DNA of 8,382 nt from Paludibacter sp. (GTDB taxonomy: Bacteria > Bacteroidota > Bacteroidia > Bacteroidales > Paludibacteraceae): contig JANJXE010000360.1 of assembly GCA_024709185.1 (NCBI GenBank), positions 1-8,382 on the forward strand, read 5' to 3'. Of this stretch, positions 7,627-8,382 are shown one piece after another; the stretch's first letter is position 1; every line of letters begins with the position of its first letter. The notes under the pieces were generated by a model. The model did not search any database. It was not told the origin of the DNA and worked only from the letters and a program-made list of their open reading frames with translations. The translations under genes were made by a program, and so were the position numbers.

Positions 7627-8175
7627 TTATTCCTGCAACTCTACAGACATCGGAGTAAGGTTGGCCTTTCTGCAATTAGTAAGTCCCCGGTCGATGAGCA
7701 CGTTCAATTCGTAAATCAAATCCTTGTAATCCGAACGCTTGCCGCAATAGTAAAGCTCTGTAAGTGGCTCTTTATCAAGAATCATCAAACTCATTTCGTA
7801 AATATTTGGAGGTGTTGCCAGCTTACTGTAGTCTTCGTAGCTGATATTCAGAAAAGCCACCTGTTCGTTAATACCACGGTTATCAAGCAGAAAACCCTTC
7901 CGTAATTTGTGTGGTTTCATCAACTGATCGCCCTGAAGAAGATCGGAAGGATCGGGATAGGAAACAATGCGGGTACGTGTTTCATTCATGATGACCGGCA
8001 CCAGATTCTGATAATCGCCTCTGGTTTTATAGATTACCGCCGGAGCTGAGGGAATCCAGGCTGTTAGAAACTCTCCGGCTGTAGAGTCAGCCGGAGTTTT
8101 TATTGCTTTACAGGATGATAATGCTACCATCAGACTAATAGTCATTAACAGAAGATTGGAAGTTTTCATGAGCAT
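7627..8175 (-). CDS. Small lipoprotein of unknown function
   Basis: The product is 182 residues from the ATG at 8175, or 180 from the ATG at 8169 (MKTSN); both are plausible. The first overlaps the upstream stop as TAATG and sits behind an A-rich stretch. Either way the N-terminus is a lipoprotein signal peptide: a Lys, a hydrophobic run (LLLMTISLMVAL) and the lipobox LSSC with C22 as the acylated residue. The residues after the cysteine (KAIKTPADSTAGEF) lack a dense acidic surface-export signal, so a periplasm-facing membrane location is the better guess. The mature part is compact and mixed in charge, with KTRGDYQNLVPVIMNETRTR, PDPSDLL, KLRKGFLLDNRGINEQVAFL and YEDYSKL. It carries two cysteines (C144, C168) that could form a disulfide. 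I recognise no characterised domain, although it looks like uncharacterised lipoproteins seen in Bacteroidota. The gene contains a rightward terminator on the opposite strand (8073-8104). Confidence 0.8.
   Translation of the reverse strand: MLMKTSNLLLMTISLMVALSSCKAIKTPADSTAGEFLTAWIPSAPAVIYKTRGDYQNLVPVIMNETRTRIVSYPDPSDLLQGDQLMKPHKLRKGFLLDNRGINEQVAFLNISYEDYSKLATPPNIYEMSLMILDKEPLTELYYCGKRSDYKDLIYELNVLIDRGLTNCRKANLTPMSVELQE
8073..8104 (+). terminator. Intrinsic terminator for rightward transcription, inside the lipoprotein gene
   Basis: The arms CTCCGGCTG (8073-8081) and CAGCCGGAG (8088-8096) pair perfectly over 9 bp, mostly G/C, around the 6-base loop TAGAGT. They are followed directly by TTTTTATT (8097-8104). 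The T-tract exists only in the plus orientation; read leftward the stem is followed by AGTTTCTAAC, which is not a T-tract. It should therefore stop transcripts coming from the polysaccharide operon and not those of the lipoprotein gene. On the minus strand the hairpin lies over codons for TPADSTAGE, a probable flexible linker just after the lipobox, where sequence constraint is low. Confidence 0.7.
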
Positions 8176-8382
8176 TATTTTTTTACAAAACGATAGGTCT
8201 GAGTTGAGCCTGTCTGACTTTCTGCCCGAATCATATAAACACCCGGTATCCAATCGGATAACTGAATTTGCAGTTCTTCACCGGTAGGTGAACTGGTATG
8301 CCATACACGCTTTCCATCCATGGAATAGACCGAAACCGATAGTAGTGATGATGGGGTGGTAATCCTAATCTCATCAACTGCC
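8175..8382 (-). CDS. C-terminal end of a type IX secreted protein (T9SS type A sorting domain), 5' partial
   Basis: Only the last 68 residues are in the window (first whole codon 8381-8379, stop 8177-8175); the rest lies beyond the right edge. The fragment has the pattern of the Por/type IX secretion C-terminal sorting domain: an amphipathic strand start (DEIRITTPSS), LSVSVYSMDGKRVW, a short turn (HTSSPTGEE), LQIQLSDWIPGVYMIRAES, and the terminal TYRFVKK with basic last residues. Such domains guide proteins across the outer membrane through the Bacteroidota type IX machinery and are usually cut off, with the cargo released or anchored to the cell surface. The cargo domain is not visible, so its function is unknown. 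The stop codon overlaps a possible lipoprotein start as TAATG, so the two are probably co-transcribed and perhaps translationally coupled. The fragment is too short to appear as a normal complete ORF. Confidence 0.88.
   Translation of the reverse strand, partial: AVDEIRITTPSSLLSVSVYSMDGKRVWHTSSPTGEELQIQLSDWIPGVYMIRAESQTGSTQTYRFVKK

Noticed and set aside
7612..7905. 97-residue plus-strand ORF opposite the lipoprotein gene
   Set aside because: It lies wholly antisense to a protein with a clear lipobox and shows no domain-like composition. Its region is better explained as an antisense 3' tail of the operon.
8000..8028. Possible second rightward terminator, ACCAGA/TCTGGT followed by TTTAT
   Set aside because: There are only 6 bp around a 14-base loop with a weak tail; it is far poorer than the hairpin at 8073-8104.
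8176..8253. N-terminal extension of the lipoprotein reading frame (start at 8253)
   Set aside because: It would overlap the type IX sorting domain in another frame and place 26 polar residues before the signal peptide. The ATG at 8175 or 8169 gives a proper lipoprotein signal.

Overview
The window looks like a piece of a Bacteroidota (Bacteroidetes) chromosome. The strongest evidence is a C-terminal type IX secretion sorting domain on the minus strand at the right edge; this secretion route is restricted to that phylum. Supporting signs are the A/T-rich regions in front of start codons without clear Shine-Dalgarno sequences, the moderate GC content, and the style of the exopolysaccharide genes. 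I cannot name the genus from the sequence.

Positions 1-7606 are the 3' part of a tightly packed plus-strand exopolysaccharide or capsule operon. The order is: the C-terminal end of a Wzc-like co-polymerase with a degenerate kinase domain (cut by the left edge), a Wzy/O-antigen-ligase family membrane protein, a Wzx-type flippase, a GT4 glycosyltransferase, a phosphoribosyltransferase-like protein, a membrane-anchored GT2 glycosyltransferase and a UDP-glucuronate decarboxylase (UDP-xylose synthase). Genes are separated by 1-19 bases, or overlap by four (ATGA, wzy-wzx). I see no internal promoter or terminator, so they are probably one transcript. The likely scheme is as follows: the glycosyltransferases build a lipid-linked repeat that may contain xylose, Wzx flips it, Wzy polymerises it, and the Wzc-like protein controls chain length or export.

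Positions 7627-8382 hold two minus-strand genes that converge on the operon: the last 68 residues of a type IX secreted protein, and immediately downstream (TAATG overlap) a small lipoprotein of unknown function. The two coding blocks are only 20 bases apart at their 3' ends, with no convincing terminator between them. The best intrinsic terminator in the window (9-bp perfect stem, 6-base loop, T-tract, 8073-8104) lies inside the lipoprotein gene but is oriented to stop rightward transcription. This suggests that the polysaccharide transcript has a roughly 0.5 kb 3' tail antisense to nearly all of the lipoprotein gene.

I found no RNA gene, CRISPR array, insertion sequence or integrase. No stretch over 300 bases lacks a gene. 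Nothing here is clearly a new system; the points most worth checking are the antisense terminator, the phosphoribosyltransferase with an apparent worn-down HAD-like tail, and the kinase-like domain that has lost its catalytic residues.
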